This document shows, one piece after another, positions 7,441 to 14,557 of a stretch of 64,000 nt of DNA. The stretch comes from Ornithinibacillus salinisoli (GTDB lineage: Bacteria > Bacillota > Bacilli > Bacillales > Amphibacillaceae). The translations under genes and the position numbers were made by a program. Below the pieces are notes generated by a model, which saw only the letters and a program-made list of their open reading frames with translations, was not told where the DNA came from and searched no databases. Every line of letters begins with the position of its first letter. Positions within the stretch are counted from its first letter, which is position 1. Location of the stretch: the NCBI RefSeq assembly GCF_042682545.1, contig NZ_JBHUHQ010000016.1; one strand, given 5' to 3'.

Positions 7441-8076
7441 ATGAGTGTTAAAAAGAAATTAGGTATGGGAATTGCAGCAGCAGCATTAGGAATTTCACTA
7501 GTAGGTGGAGCAACGTTTGCGTATTTTAGTGATGCGGAAGAAACGAACAACACGTTTGCAGCAGGTACATTAGATCTATCTGTTGATCCAACTACAATCG
7601 TTGATGTGGATAATTTAAAACCAGGTGATGTTATTTATCGTGAATTTGAACTAATTAACGATGGTTCCTTAGATATTTCTTCTATTGATTTAACTACAAG
7701 TTATACGGTAGATGATGCTAATGGTGACAATGTAGGTGATATGGGTGAACATATTAGAGTTCTTTTCCTAGAAAATGGAGACAAAACGGATTGGAATCCA
7801 ATTGAGGGTTGGGATTATAACGATGTTGTAAGTGAAACAACTTTGGCTGACTTACAAGAAATGACTCCAGATGCAGTTGAAGACTTAGAAAGCTTCTGGA
7901 CGTGGTTATTTGGAGGAACTGGTGAAGAAAGCGGTTTAGTAGCTGGTGACAGCGATCAGATGTATGTAGCATTTGAATTCGTTGACAATGGTGAAGATCA
8001 AAATGAATTCCAAGGAGATGCTCTACAACTTACATGGACTTTTAATGCTCACCAAACTGAAGGTGAACTTAGATAA
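7441..8076 (+). CDS. TasA/CalY-family matrix fibre protein
   Basis: Secreted subunit of proteinaceous biofilm fibres (TasA of B. subtilis, CalY/camelysin of the B. cereus group). The 211-residue product has the SipW-type signal region: basic start, hydrophobic stretch ending GGATFAYFSDAE, cleaved near residue 27-30, followed by the family block NTFAAGTLDLSV. KPGDVIYREFELIN near residue 60 and the C-terminal LTWTFNA are further family features. TasA-fold proteins were once annotated as peptidase M73; no protease motif is evident. It leads a cluster with tapA-like, sipW and an LPDTA protein, in a different gene order from B. subtilis tapA-sipW-tasA. AAGGAGG precedes ATG 7441. Probably SinR-repressed (dyads upstream). 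Confidence 0.88.
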   Translation: MSVKKKLGMGIAAAALGISLVGGATFAYFSDAEETNNTFAAGTLDLSVDPTTIVDVDNLKPGDVIYREFELINDGSLDISSIDLTTSYTVDDANGDNVGDMGEHIRVLFLENGDKTDWNPIEGWDYNDVVSETTLADLQEMTPDAVEDLESFWTWLFGGTGEESGLVAGDSDQMYVAFEFVDNGEDQNEFQGDALQLTWTFNAHQTEGELR

Positions 8077-8088
8077 TTTAATAAATGG

Positions 8089-8118
8089 TGAGGGGAATAC
8101 ACTTTTCCCCTCATTTCT
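8089..8118 (+). terminator. weak terminator after tasA-like gene
   Basis: TGAGGGGAA (8089-8097) pairs with TTCCCCTCA (8105-8113), followed by the imperfect run TTTCTTCTT. It may attenuate rather than stop transcription into the tapA-like gene, giving more fibre protein than accessory proteins. Confidence 0.6.
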
Positions 8119-8413
8119 TCTTAGAACAAATATAGTTGGTTGGACACTTTAAAGTGGATTAGTTGTAACTGTACATTTCTGAACACCAAGGTGCCGACGA
8201 TGTCTTTTAGAGCTAGTCAAGTAGATGGAGAACTTAAATAGATATATTAACTACATAGCTTCATACTTTGGCATTAAAAAAGTTATCATAGTGGGGATTT
8301 CCCCCACCTATAATACATATACATAAGTACCCTGCTTATTTTGTTTTATTAAGAATACCCTAAATCATTTTTAATAAAACAAAATAAGAAGTATTTATAA
8401 GGAGGGGAGTACG
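8119..8413. other. tasA-tapA intergenic region
   Basis: No gene is visible. It contains a small GTGGGG/CCCCAC hairpin (8291-8307), a perfect 18-bp inverted repeat (8335-8388) and the tapA-like ribosome site (AGGAGGGG, ending 8407). A promoter for the downstream genes is likely here but no convincing -35/-10 pair stands out. Confidence 0.5.
8335..8388. repeat. perfect 18-bp inverted repeat upstream of tapA-like gene
   Basis: CTTATTTTGTTTTATTAA (8335-8352) and its exact reverse complement (8371-8388) flank an 18-base spacer. It ends 25 bases before the TTG start. It could be an operator for a dimeric regulator or a strong mRNA stem-loop acting on stability or translation of the tapA-sipW message. 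Confidence 0.75.
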
Positions 8414-9238
8414 TTGCAAATGAGTCGCCTAGGTAAATTTAGAAAAAAGAGAAAGTTTATCTTAATAAGTAAAATATTGTTGATAAGTTATATTTTTCTT
8501 TTTGGTTTCTCTTATTTAGCCTCTAGTACTGGAGCGTATTATAGTTCTAATAGTGGTGATAGTTTCACTTTTCAAGCTGGAACCTGGTGGGATGGTAGTG
8601 ATTTGGTGTTTACTGGGAAAGGAAATCAAAACATAAAATCTTGTCCACCAATAGAGATAACAGTTGGAATGAAAAATAAAGGGTTTAGTATGACTGATAC
8701 AAGTGAATATGAGGTATTTTACGTAGAAACAGGTGAGCCAAAAATAAATGGCGAAAAAATAGCTACTGGTATAATACAACCTATTGAGGCAGATGCAGAA
8801 ACACAGCTTACATATGAGGCTGAAGAAGAAGGTTTCTATATGTTTAAAGCCATCCAACGAGATGGTTATGAAGGAACTTCGAGTAAAGAAATTTGGAGTG
8901 AGAAGATAAAGGTTAATTGTAAGGACAAAGAAAAAAATAATACAGATGAAAAAACAGATGAAACGGAAACGCAAGATACTGAAGATGTTTCAGATGTAGA
9001 AGAAAACAAAGAAGGAACATCAGATGAGGAATCTATTGAGAAGAATATAGAGGATGCACAGAGTAATGAACCGAAAGATGAGAATAACCCGGAACCTTCT
9101 GAAGAGGATGAGCAGATTCCTCCTAATGGCCAGCCAGAAGGGGATGAAGAAAGCTCGAATAATTCTGAATCCAACGGTGATGTGGTAACAGGTGAGGGGG
9201 AAGAAACAGGTGATGAAACAGATGAAGAAGCTGAATAA
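8414..9238 (+). CDS. tapA: TapA-like fibre assembly/anchoring protein
   Basis: TapA (YqxM) of B. subtilis nucleates or anchors TasA fibres and is processed by SipW. This 274-residue protein shows the same plan: basic N-terminus, one hydrophobic segment (about 18-36) ending before STGAYYSS, then a domain bounded by two cysteines (C77 in KSCPP and C169 in KVNC) with the TapA-like block MFKAIQRDGYEGTSSKEIWS (143-162). The C-terminal 100 residues are almost wholly Asp/Glu/Ser/Asn, also typical of TapA. Start TTG 8414 has AGGAGGGG six bases upstream. The end overlaps sipW by 26 bases, indicating coupled translation. Identity as TapA rests on family resemblance and neighbourhood. Confidence 0.82.
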   Translation: MQMSRLGKFRKKRKFILISKILLISYIFLFGFSYLASSTGAYYSSNSGDSFTFQAGTWWDGSDLVFTGKGNQNIKSCPPIEITVGMKNKGFSMTDTSEYEVFYVETGEPKINGEKIATGIIQPIEADAETQLTYEAEEEGFYMFKAIQRDGYEGTSSKEIWSEKIKVNCKDKEKNNTDEKTDETETQDTEDVSDVEENKEGTSDEESIEKNIEDAQSNEPKDENNPEPSEEDEQIPPNGQPEGDEESSNNSESNGDVVTGEGEETGDETDEEAE

Positions 9239-9818
9239 GAAAAAAATATTAAACTTCCTTAATCATATAACTACTACATTGTTATTCATCGTATTAATCG
9301 GTATGTTGTTCATCGTTATATCGTCTAAGGCATCTGGTGGCGAACCAGAAGTATTTGGATACCAACTAAAAACGGTTTTATCAGGATCTATGGAACCTGA
9401 CATCAAAACAGGCTCTATTATAGCAGTAGAGCCTGGAGGTGATATGACACGCTTTCAACCGAATGATGTCATTACATTTATGGAAGAAGACGGTAAATTA
9501 ATAACTCACCGAGTAACTGAAGTGGTTGAAAGTGGCGAGGAGATTTTATATCGTACAAAAGGTGATAATAATAATGCGGAAGACTTAAATCCTGTACTAT
9601 CTGAAAATGTAGTCGCAGAATATACTGGTTTTACGATTCCATATTTAGGATATTTAGTTAACTTTGCTCAATCACAAAATGGTGCTTTCCTATTATTAAT
9701 ACCAGGTATTCTTCTGATTGGTTATTCGGGATGGATAATTTGGAAAGCGTTACGAGAAATCGATTCTTCAAATAAACAGGATACAAAAGAAGAAAAAGGA
9801 AACAGTTTAATAAGTTAA
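9213..9818 (+). CDS. sipW: signal peptidase I of the SipW (ER) type
   Basis: Membrane protease that cleaves the signal peptides of TasA- and TapA-type proteins. With start ATG 9213 the product has about 201 residues: membrane helix 21-38, catalytic S59 in LSGSMEP, and H99 in LITHRV in place of the lysine of ordinary bacterial type I peptidases. That Ser-His pair is the hallmark of SipW/ER-type enzymes. A second membrane helix (about 160-178) precedes a polar tail. AGGGGG at 9193 is rather far from ATG 9213; GTG 9192 or 9210 are alternatives. It overlaps tapA and lies between the two TasA-fold substrates and their partner, making it their obvious processing enzyme. Confidence 0.92.
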   Translation: MKQMKKLNKKKILNFLNHITTTLLFIVLIGMLFIVISSKASGGEPEVFGYQLKTVLSGSMEPDIKTGSIIAVEPGGDMTRFQPNDVITFMEEDGKLITHRVTEVVESGEEILYRTKGDNNNAEDLNPVLSENVVAEYTGFTIPYLGYLVNFAQSQNGAFLLLIPGILLIGYSGWIIWKALREIDSSNKQDTKEEKGNSLIS

Positions 9819-9855
9819 ATTCTCATTAAAAATAGCCTGTAAAGGGGGCGATCAA

Positions 9856-10539
9856 ATGAAACGGATATTAATTCTATGTCTCATGTTTATTATTGGTTTT
9901 ACGGTAATTAGCGATCCTGCAAAAAGCTTTGCAGATGAATCAAATGCAGATGATATGGCAGAAATCGATATTAGCCTATCTCCAAGTGATGTATTGTTTA
10001 ACATCGATAATATGAAACCAGGTGACTGGGCAGAAAGAAACATAACGATTAAAAATGCTGGTGAATATGATTTTGAATATCAAATGAGTATTCGAAATGA
10101 AGGATCAGAAAAACTATTTAATGAGTTTTTATTAGAGATTCGTGATTCGAATGATGAATTATATACTGGTAAACTTGCAGATTTTGAGAAGTTGCCTGTA
10201 AGGGAAATAACATCAACTAACGAAGAGGAATTAGAGATAACTGTACGATTTCCAGAACATTTGGGGAATGAATTTCAAGGGCTTGATGCTCAATTCACCT
10301 TTATCTTCGTAGCTGAAGGAGCAGAAGATACAGATACGAATGATCGTGATGAAGAAAGTGTAGATGGTTCCGTTGGAAGCGATAAAGACAATAAAGACGG
10401 TGGATCTATCTTACCTGATACGGCAACAAATATGTTTAACCTCTTATTAATCGGAAGTATCTTATTAGTTACAGGTGTTGTCATTGCCGCATCGAGTGCT
10501 ATAAAAAGGGTTAGAAAAAACAACAAACAACATGTCTGA
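9856..10539 (+). CDS. TasA-like secreted protein with LPDTA sortase anchor
   Basis: 227 residues: signal peptide 1-26 (cleaved near SFADE), a beta-rich domain with the TasA/camelysin-like pattern DISLSPSDVLFNIDNMKPGD (about 38-57) and FQGLDAQFTFIF, a Ser/Asp/Gly-rich linker (155-183), and a cell-wall sorting signal: LPDTA at 186-190, hydrophobic helix 194-217, basic tail RVRKNNK. LPxTA is the class D sortase motif, and a class D sortase is encoded at 6306-6920. The gene follows sipW by 37 bases and shares its operon. Inferred role: wall-attached base or terminal subunit for the fibres made by the tasA-like gene. No known name. Confidence 0.82.
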   Translation: MKRILILCLMFIIGFTVISDPAKSFADESNADDMAEIDISLSPSDVLFNIDNMKPGDWAERNITIKNAGEYDFEYQMSIRNEGSEKLFNEFLLEIRDSNDELYTGKLADFEKLPVREITSTNEEELEITVRFPEHLGNEFQGLDAQFTFIFVAEGAEDTDTNDRDEESVDGSVGSDKDNKDGGSILPDTATNMFNLLLIGSILLVTGVVIAASSAIKRVRKNNKQHV

Positions 10540-10589
10540 TGTGCAAAACGACATGAAATATTTTCTGAATCTTACAAAACTAGTTACCA

Positions 10590-10598
10590 TTTGACAAA
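10590..10598 (-). promoter_or_regulatory. candidate Spo0A box upstream of sinI-like gene
   Basis: The minus strand reads TTTGTCAAA, agreeing with the 0A-box core TTTGTCRAA. B. subtilis sinI is activated by Spo0A~P. The box is 32 bases before the likely -10 element, somewhat farther than usual. Confidence 0.4.
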
Positions 10599-10629
10599 AC
10601 AAGACACGCTCAATGTCTTGAATATACAG

Positions 10630-10635
10630 TATAAT
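10630..10635 (+). promoter_or_regulatory. likely sigma-A -10 element for sinI transcript
   Basis: TATAAT lies 25 bases before the riboswitch aptamer, the right place to start a leader transcript. No good -35 sits 17 bases upstream, which suits an activator-dependent promoter. Confidence 0.5.
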
Positions 10636-10659
10636 AGTCTTATAGCTAATTTCGAATAT

Positions 10660-10744
10660 CCCAGTGAAGGGCAAACTTATTGAAAAATGAGGGCGCAAAG
10701 TCACAGGTCTAAAGCATCATGCTATGACGGCTGGATTACCTGGA
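10660..10744 (+). ncRNA. cyclic-di-GMP-I (GEMM) riboswitch
   Basis: The aptamer signature is complete: AGGGCAAAC (10668-10676), P2 with a GAAA tetraloop (CTTATT-GAAA-AATGAG, 10676-10691), GGCGCAAAG (10692-10700), P3 (GTCA/TGAC arms) with its tetraloop-receptor stretch TCTAAAGC, then GGCTGGATTACC (10729-10740). CCAG (10661-10664) and CTGG (10740-10743) close P1. No T-tract terminator follows; the sinI-like Shine-Dalgarno GGGGGA (10752-10757) begins nine bases after P1. The 5' strand of P1 (TCCC) could alternatively pair with GGGA of that Shine-Dalgarno, suggesting ligand-dependent translation, ON with c-di-GMP. The aptamer call is from sequence; the switching direction is inference. Confidence 0.88.
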
Positions 10745-10764
10745 AAGTAATGGGGGACAGGAGA

Positions 10765-10893
10765 TTGGAAAAAATCATTGAAAATGTCAAATTGGATTGT
10801 GAATGGGTTGAATTAATGAAGGAAGCCAGATCAATAGGCATGACGGTGGAGGAGGTTCGGCTCTTTTTGTCCGAAGCACAACAAAATATATAA
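10765..10893 (+). CDS. sinI: SinI-like anti-repressor
   Basis: 42-residue protein whose middle (LDCEWVELMKEARSIGMTVE, residues 10-29) closely resembles the dimerisation segment of B. subtilis SinI (LDQEWVELMxEA...), which binds SinR and breaks its tetramer. It lacks any DNA-binding helix-turn-helix, as expected for SinI. Start TTG 10765 has GGGGGA eight bases upstream. A longer frame upstream reads through the riboswitch and is not real. It is followed after 81 bases by sinR, as in B. subtilis. Translation probably depends on the c-di-GMP riboswitch that ends just before its ribosome site. Confidence 0.82.
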   Translation: MEKIIENVKLDCEWVELMKEARSIGMTVEEVRLFLSEAQQNI

Positions 10894-10942
10894 TGTTTTT
10901 CGAAAAAAATGTGCTTTAAATAGAACCGCTCACCTAATTTGT

Positions 10943-10950
10943 GGTATAAT
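10943..10950 (+). promoter_or_regulatory. extended -10 promoter for sinR
   Basis: TGTGGTATAAT contains TG-N-TATAAT (10945-10950 is TATAAT), 25 bases before the sinR start and with no strong -35. It would give sinR a constitutive promoter separate from the riboswitch-controlled sinI message, the arrangement known in B. subtilis. Confidence 0.55.
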
Positions 10951-10974
10951 TCGCATTGAAAGAGGTGAGAGAAC

Positions 10975-11301
10975 TTGATCGGTGAAAAAATAAAGCAGTT
11001 ACGACAAGAAAAAAAGATGTCTATTTCTGAGCTAGCCGAGAAAGCTAATGTCGCAAAATCTTACTTAAGTTCTATTGAACGGAACCTTCAGTCCAATCCA
11101 TCGATCCAGTTTATCGAAAAGATTAGTTCGGTTCTAGGTGTATCTGTTAATGAGTTGATCAATGCGGATAGATCACAGCAATTAGAAGATTTAGACGATG
11201 AATGGTTAAAAATTGTTCAAGAGGCAATGGAATCAGGTATATCGAAAGAACAATTTAAAGAATATCTCGAATTTAATAAATGGCGTAAAAAACAAGAATA
11301 A
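10975..11301 (+). CDS. sinR: SinR, master repressor of biofilm matrix genes
   Basis: 108-residue DNA-binding repressor. Residues 5-60 form an XRE-type helix-turn-helix with the near-invariant SinR stretch VAKSYLSSIERNLQSNPSIQ (27-46). The C-terminal part (DDEWLKIVQEAMESGISKEQ, then FKEYLEFNKWRKKQE) is the SinI-like multimerisation domain and pairs with the neighbouring SinI. Length equals B. subtilis SinR (111) within a few residues. Start TTG 10975 has AGGTGAG upstream. In Bacillus SinR represses tapA-sipW-tasA and eps genes; here matrix genes lie immediately upstream and carry SinR-type dyads. A terminator follows. Confidence 0.93.
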   Translation: MIGEKIKQLRQEKKMSISELAEKANVAKSYLSSIERNLQSNPSIQFIEKISSVLGVSVNELINADRSQQLEDLDDEWLKIVQEAMESGISKEQFKEYLEFNKWRKKQE

Positions 11302-11321
11302 GGTTTACATAAATTATACTC

Positions 11322-11356
11322 AAAACCGTTTAGCATAGCTGACGGTTTTTGTTTTG
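11322..11356 (+). terminator. terminator after sinR
   Basis: AAAACCGT (11322-11329) pairs with ACGGTTTT (11342-11349), followed by TTTGTTTTG. Confidence 0.75.
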
Positions 11357-11435
11357 GGAATGAATTAATCGAGGCATTTCACCAAAATTCATGTTATTAT
11401 AGTATCCGTAACATAGTAAATTTAAATTTGGTGAA

Positions 11436-11930
11436 ATGATGCGTACTTATTTTTATTGGCTTTATCCAATTGGATGGATGTTGATTATTTTCTATTCTTC
11501 GTCACAGCCATATGAGGATCAAGATATGAAACCGATGCTATCGAATACGATTGATCTGTCTTTTTTAGAACGCTATCTGGATTGGATTGTTTTTACATAT
11601 CATCGTTCAGAAGTCAGTGTTGCAAACCTTGGTGTTGAAGGGTTTATTGAGTTTTTCATTCGTAAAGGAGCACATGTAACTGTATTTTTTGTGTTATTTT
11701 ACCTGTTATTTCTGGCGATTAGGAAGACAACTAATATATCTAAGTGGACAACTATTATTGTCTCACTTTTACTGACGATTGCATATGCTAGTATTGATGA
11801 ATTCCATCAAGGATTAACCCCGAATAGAACTCCTTATATTGGAGATGTTTTGCTAGATTCATTTGGTGCATTATTAGCTAGTTTATTATTAGTGTACTTT
11901 CATTATCGAAGAAGAAACAATGCGAAATAG
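11436..11930 (+). CDS. VanZ-family membrane protein
   Basis: 164-residue integral membrane protein with four hydrophobic segments (about 5-20, 73-92, 98-115 and 134-157). Family features are the early FYSSSQPYEDQ, KGAHVTVFFVLFYLL, and ASIDEFHQGLTPNRTPYIGD before the last helix, the standard VanZ signature. VanZ-like proteins are linked in some species to teicoplanin resistance, but most chromosomal copies have no assigned role. The start has only a weak Shine-Dalgarno (TTGGTGA). Single gene between sinR and a small ORF. Confidence 0.85.
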   Translation: MMRTYFYWLYPIGWMLIIFYSSSQPYEDQDMKPMLSNTIDLSFLERYLDWIVFTYHRSEVSVANLGVEGFIEFFIRKGAHVTVFFVLFYLLFLAIRKTTNISKWTTIIVSLLLTIAYASIDEFHQGLTPNRTPYIGDVLLDSFGALLASLLLVYFHYRRRNNAK

Positions 11931-12047
11931 GCAACAAAATTGTTAATTATCAGTGACTGATTCGTACAATTACGAACCATAAGGGGTGGAATGTGCCTTT
12001 CGCTGATAAGGTTCACTTTACAAGTCAAATTCTTGAGGGCGATATGA

Positions 12048-12203
12048 ATGAGAGAACGCGAATATCTAAAATATATGTTGAAAAAAGTTATCGAAGAAAC
12101 AGAAAATAATGAAATAAAAACATCGGACGAATTAGTACAGACATTAATTAATCATCTATCTGATCACATACCCTTATCAAAGAAAGATACGATGGCGAAC
12201 TAA
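12048..12203 (+). CDS. small protein of 51 residues, unknown function
   Basis: ATG 12048 with GAGGG at 12035-12039 opens a frame of 51 codons ending at TAA 12203. The product is charged and helical (starts MREREYLKYMLKKVIEETE, ends LSDHIPLSKKDTMAN) with no membrane segment or cysteine. A good ribosome site, codon use like its neighbours, and isolation between two well-defined genes favour a real small gene. No family recognised. Confidence 0.5.
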   Translation: MREREYLKYMLKKVIEETENNEIKTSDELVQTLINHLSDHIPLSKKDTMAN

Positions 12204-12284
12204 TAATTTTTTAAAACCTATTTACAGTACGTATATGTGGAAATCCTTATCTAGTAGACTTATATCCAAAACAATATAGTTGAT

Positions 12285-12316
12285 CTAAGCTGGTGTGTAT
12301 AAATGCACTAGCTTAG
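12285..12316. promoter_or_regulatory. inverted repeat ahead of the nag operon
   Basis: CTAAGCTGGTG (12285-12295) pairs with CACTAGCTTAG (12306-12316) around a 10-base spacer, with one G-U. It sits 44 bases before the first gene of the nag operon, where an operator for an amino-sugar regulator would be expected. No T tract follows. Confidence 0.5.
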
Positions 12317-12359
12317 AAGCATGCTCTAATTATGGACAATGAATGGAGGAATCTGATAG

Positions 12360-13277
12360 GTGAAGCGACTATTAAATTGTACAGCGAGCGACTTTGAAAA
12401 GATGAATAAATTTGATTTAATACAATCGATTCAAGCATCAGAAGGCAGAACATTAATTTCCGAAATAGTTAGCTCAAGTGTACCCTTATATCCCGGTCTA
12501 ACGAATGCGGAATATGCATCTTCTTTTGGAGCAGACATAATCCTGTTAAATATTTTTGATGTTAATCAACCACATATTGAAGGGTTAGTAAATGTCAAAT
12601 CCAACGATGTGATTCGAGAATTAAAAAAATTAATTGGACGACCAGTAGGGATTAATTTAGAGCCTGTTGATCCTGAAGCTGATCAGATGGAAGATTTAGA
12701 TGTCTTACCAGAGGGTAGAAGAGCTACCAAAAATACGATTGAAAAAGCAAAAGATCTTGGTGTTGATATCATTTGCCTTACTGGAAATCCGAAGACAGGT
12801 GTTTCTAATAAGGCTATTTTGAAGTCAATTTCGGTTGCAAACGAGGTAGCTGGTGATGATTTGGTCATTATTGCTGGTAAAATGCATGGTGCCGGTGTGA
12901 AGGCAGATACTTCTGAGGGCCTTGCAGATATTGATACGATTGAAAAATATGTAGAAGCTGGTGCAGATATTATATTAGTACCTGGAGTGGGAACCGTACC
13001 TGGTGCAACCTCTGAAAAAACAGAGAAACTGATTCAAGCTGCCCATCAAGTTGGAGCACTGGCGTTAACAACGATAGGTACTAGTCAGGAAGGTTCAGCT
13101 AAAGAAACGATTCAGCAGATGGCATTGTTTAACAAAATGGTTGGAGCAGATGTGCACCATATAGGTGATGCAGGTTTACATGGAATTGCTGTACCGGAAA
13201 ATATTATGCATTATTCCATTGCTATACGTGGAAAAAGACATACATATACAAGAATGGCAGCATCGATCCGTCGATGA
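12360..13277 (+). CDS. TIM-barrel protein of unknown function in the nag operon
   Basis: 305 residues, start GTG 12360 with GGAGGA nine bases upstream. The sequence has the rhythm of a TIM barrel: alternating hydrophobic strands with GADIILLNI, GVDIICLTGNPKTGVSN, LVIIAGKMHGAG, GADIILVPGVGTVPGAT and ALALTTIGTSQEGS. The last two glycine-rich strand ends look like a phosphate-binding site. It resembles a group annotated loosely as haloacid-dehalogenase-like or DUF7916 proteins that sit beside nagA/nagB in Firmicutes; the HAD DxD motif is not present, so that label is doubtful. Position suggests a role in amino-sugar phosphate metabolism. Function unknown. Confidence 0.6.
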   Translation: MKRLLNCTASDFEKMNKFDLIQSIQASEGRTLISEIVSSSVPLYPGLTNAEYASSFGADIILLNIFDVNQPHIEGLVNVKSNDVIRELKKLIGRPVGINLEPVDPEADQMEDLDVLPEGRRATKNTIEKAKDLGVDIICLTGNPKTGVSNKAILKSISVANEVAGDDLVIIAGKMHGAGVKADTSEGLADIDTIEKYVEAGADIILVPGVGTVPGATSEKTEKLIQAAHQVGALALTTIGTSQEGSAKETIQQMALFNKMVGADVHHIGDAGLHGIAVPENIMHYSIAIRGKRHTYTRMAASIRR

Positions 13278-13357
13278 CAATGAAATGACTTTTTTCTTCC
13301 TTATATGACAAGGAATTAATTATATGCTACTTTGTAAAGTAGGTTTTGGTTGAAAGG

Positions 13358-14557
13358 ATGAGTGAATTGAAAGATGTATCATCATCTTTATATATACGTA
13401 ATGTAAATATTTATGCAGAACATGAAGTAATTACAAATGGTAGTATTTTAGTCGAAAATGGAAAAATTAAAGGTATCTACCATGAGAATGAGCAGCCAGA
13501 TCGTTACCCAAACCGATTTAAAATTATTGATGGCTCTCATTTTAATGTTATTCCAGGGTTTATTGATGGACACATACATGGTGCTAACGGTGCTGATGTA
13601 ATGGATGCAACAGAAAAGGCTATTGATTTGATGGCAACTGCACTACCTAAAGAGGGCACAACTAGCTTTTTGGCGACTACGATTACACAATCTCCAGAAA
13701 GTATTGAAAAAGCATTAAAGAATATCGCTGTTTATGAAAATAAGCCAGGACAAGCTGAAGTGGTTGGAATTCATTTAGAAGGTCCATTTATTGAAAAAAG
13801 TAAAAAAGGTGCTCAGCCTTTAGAATACATAATGAAACCAGATATAGATCAATTTGACAGATGGCAAAAACTTTCGGGATATGCAATTAAAACAATCACA
13901 ATGGCACCTGAACATGATGAGGATGGTGCATTTATCCGGCATTTATATGAGTCAGGTGTCAATGTATCAGCAGGTCATACAGCAACCGATTTTGCTGGGA
14001 TGAAACAGGCCGTTTCACATGGGGTACGACAAGTGACACATTTGTGTAATGCGATGAATGGAATTCACCATCGGGATATTGGTGTGGTTGGTGCTGCCTT
14101 TACATTGGAAGAATTACGTGCAGAATTAATTGCTGATGGAATTCATGTAGTGCCAGAGATGCTACAGTTAATTTACAATAATATGGGCAGTGAACGATTA
14201 ATTTTAATTACGGATGCTATGCGAGCGAAATGCTTACAGGCTGGTGATTATGAGCTTGGTGGACAACCTGTGACAGTAACAGAGGACCGCGCCATCTTAG
14301 AAGATGGTACGTTAGCTGGAAGTATTTTAAAATTACAACATGGAGCACAGCGAATGCTAGGGCTAAATAATGTCTCCATGGAACAAGTGATAGAAATGGC
14401 GTCCGTTAATCCAGCAAAACAACTTAATTTGTATGACGATAAAGGTAGTATATCTATAGGGAAGGATGCAGATTTACTGTTAGTGGATGATCAACTAAAC
14501 CTTTCCTACACGATTTGTCGTGGTGTAATTGCATTTGAGGAGGAAGAACTTCTATGA
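13358..14557 (+). CDS. nagA: N-acetylglucosamine-6-phosphate deacetylase
   Basis: Removes the acetyl group from GlcNAc-6-P to give glucosamine-6-P, in the cytoplasm. About 399 residues of the amidohydrolase fold; metal and substrate residues lie in GFIDGHIHGANG (HxH), GIHLEGPFIEKSKKGA, VSAGHTATD, THLCNAMNGIHHR and the catalytic aspartate in LITDAM. Length is normal for NagA. Three starts are possible: TTG 13346, ATG 13358, and TTG 13367, the last having AAAGG nine bases upstream. It overlaps nagB by four bases (ATGA), so the two are translationally coupled. Confidence 0.93.
   Translation: MSELKDVSSSLYIRNVNIYAEHEVITNGSILVENGKIKGIYHENEQPDRYPNRFKIIDGSHFNVIPGFIDGHIHGANGADVMDATEKAIDLMATALPKEGTTSFLATTITQSPESIEKALKNIAVYENKPGQAEVVGIHLEGPFIEKSKKGAQPLEYIMKPDIDQFDRWQKLSGYAIKTITMAPEHDEDGAFIRHLYESGVNVSAGHTATDFAGMKQAVSHGVRQVTHLCNAMNGIHHRDIGVVGAAFTLEELRAELIADGIHVVPEMLQLIYNNMGSERLILITDAMRAKCLQAGDYELGGQPVTVTEDRAILEDGTLAGSILKLQHGAQRMLGLNNVSMEQVIEMASVNPAKQLNLYDDKGSISIGKDADLLLVDDQLNLSYTICRGVIAFEEEELL

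Noticed and set aside
7441..8076. Annotation of the TasA-like protein as a peptidase (M73 camelysin)
   Set aside because: No HExxH or other protease motif is visible; the fold family consists of fibre subunits.
10687..10764. Longer sinI product starting at ATG 10687
   Set aside because: That stretch is the riboswitch aptamer; residues before the TTG 10765 start have no SinI resemblance.
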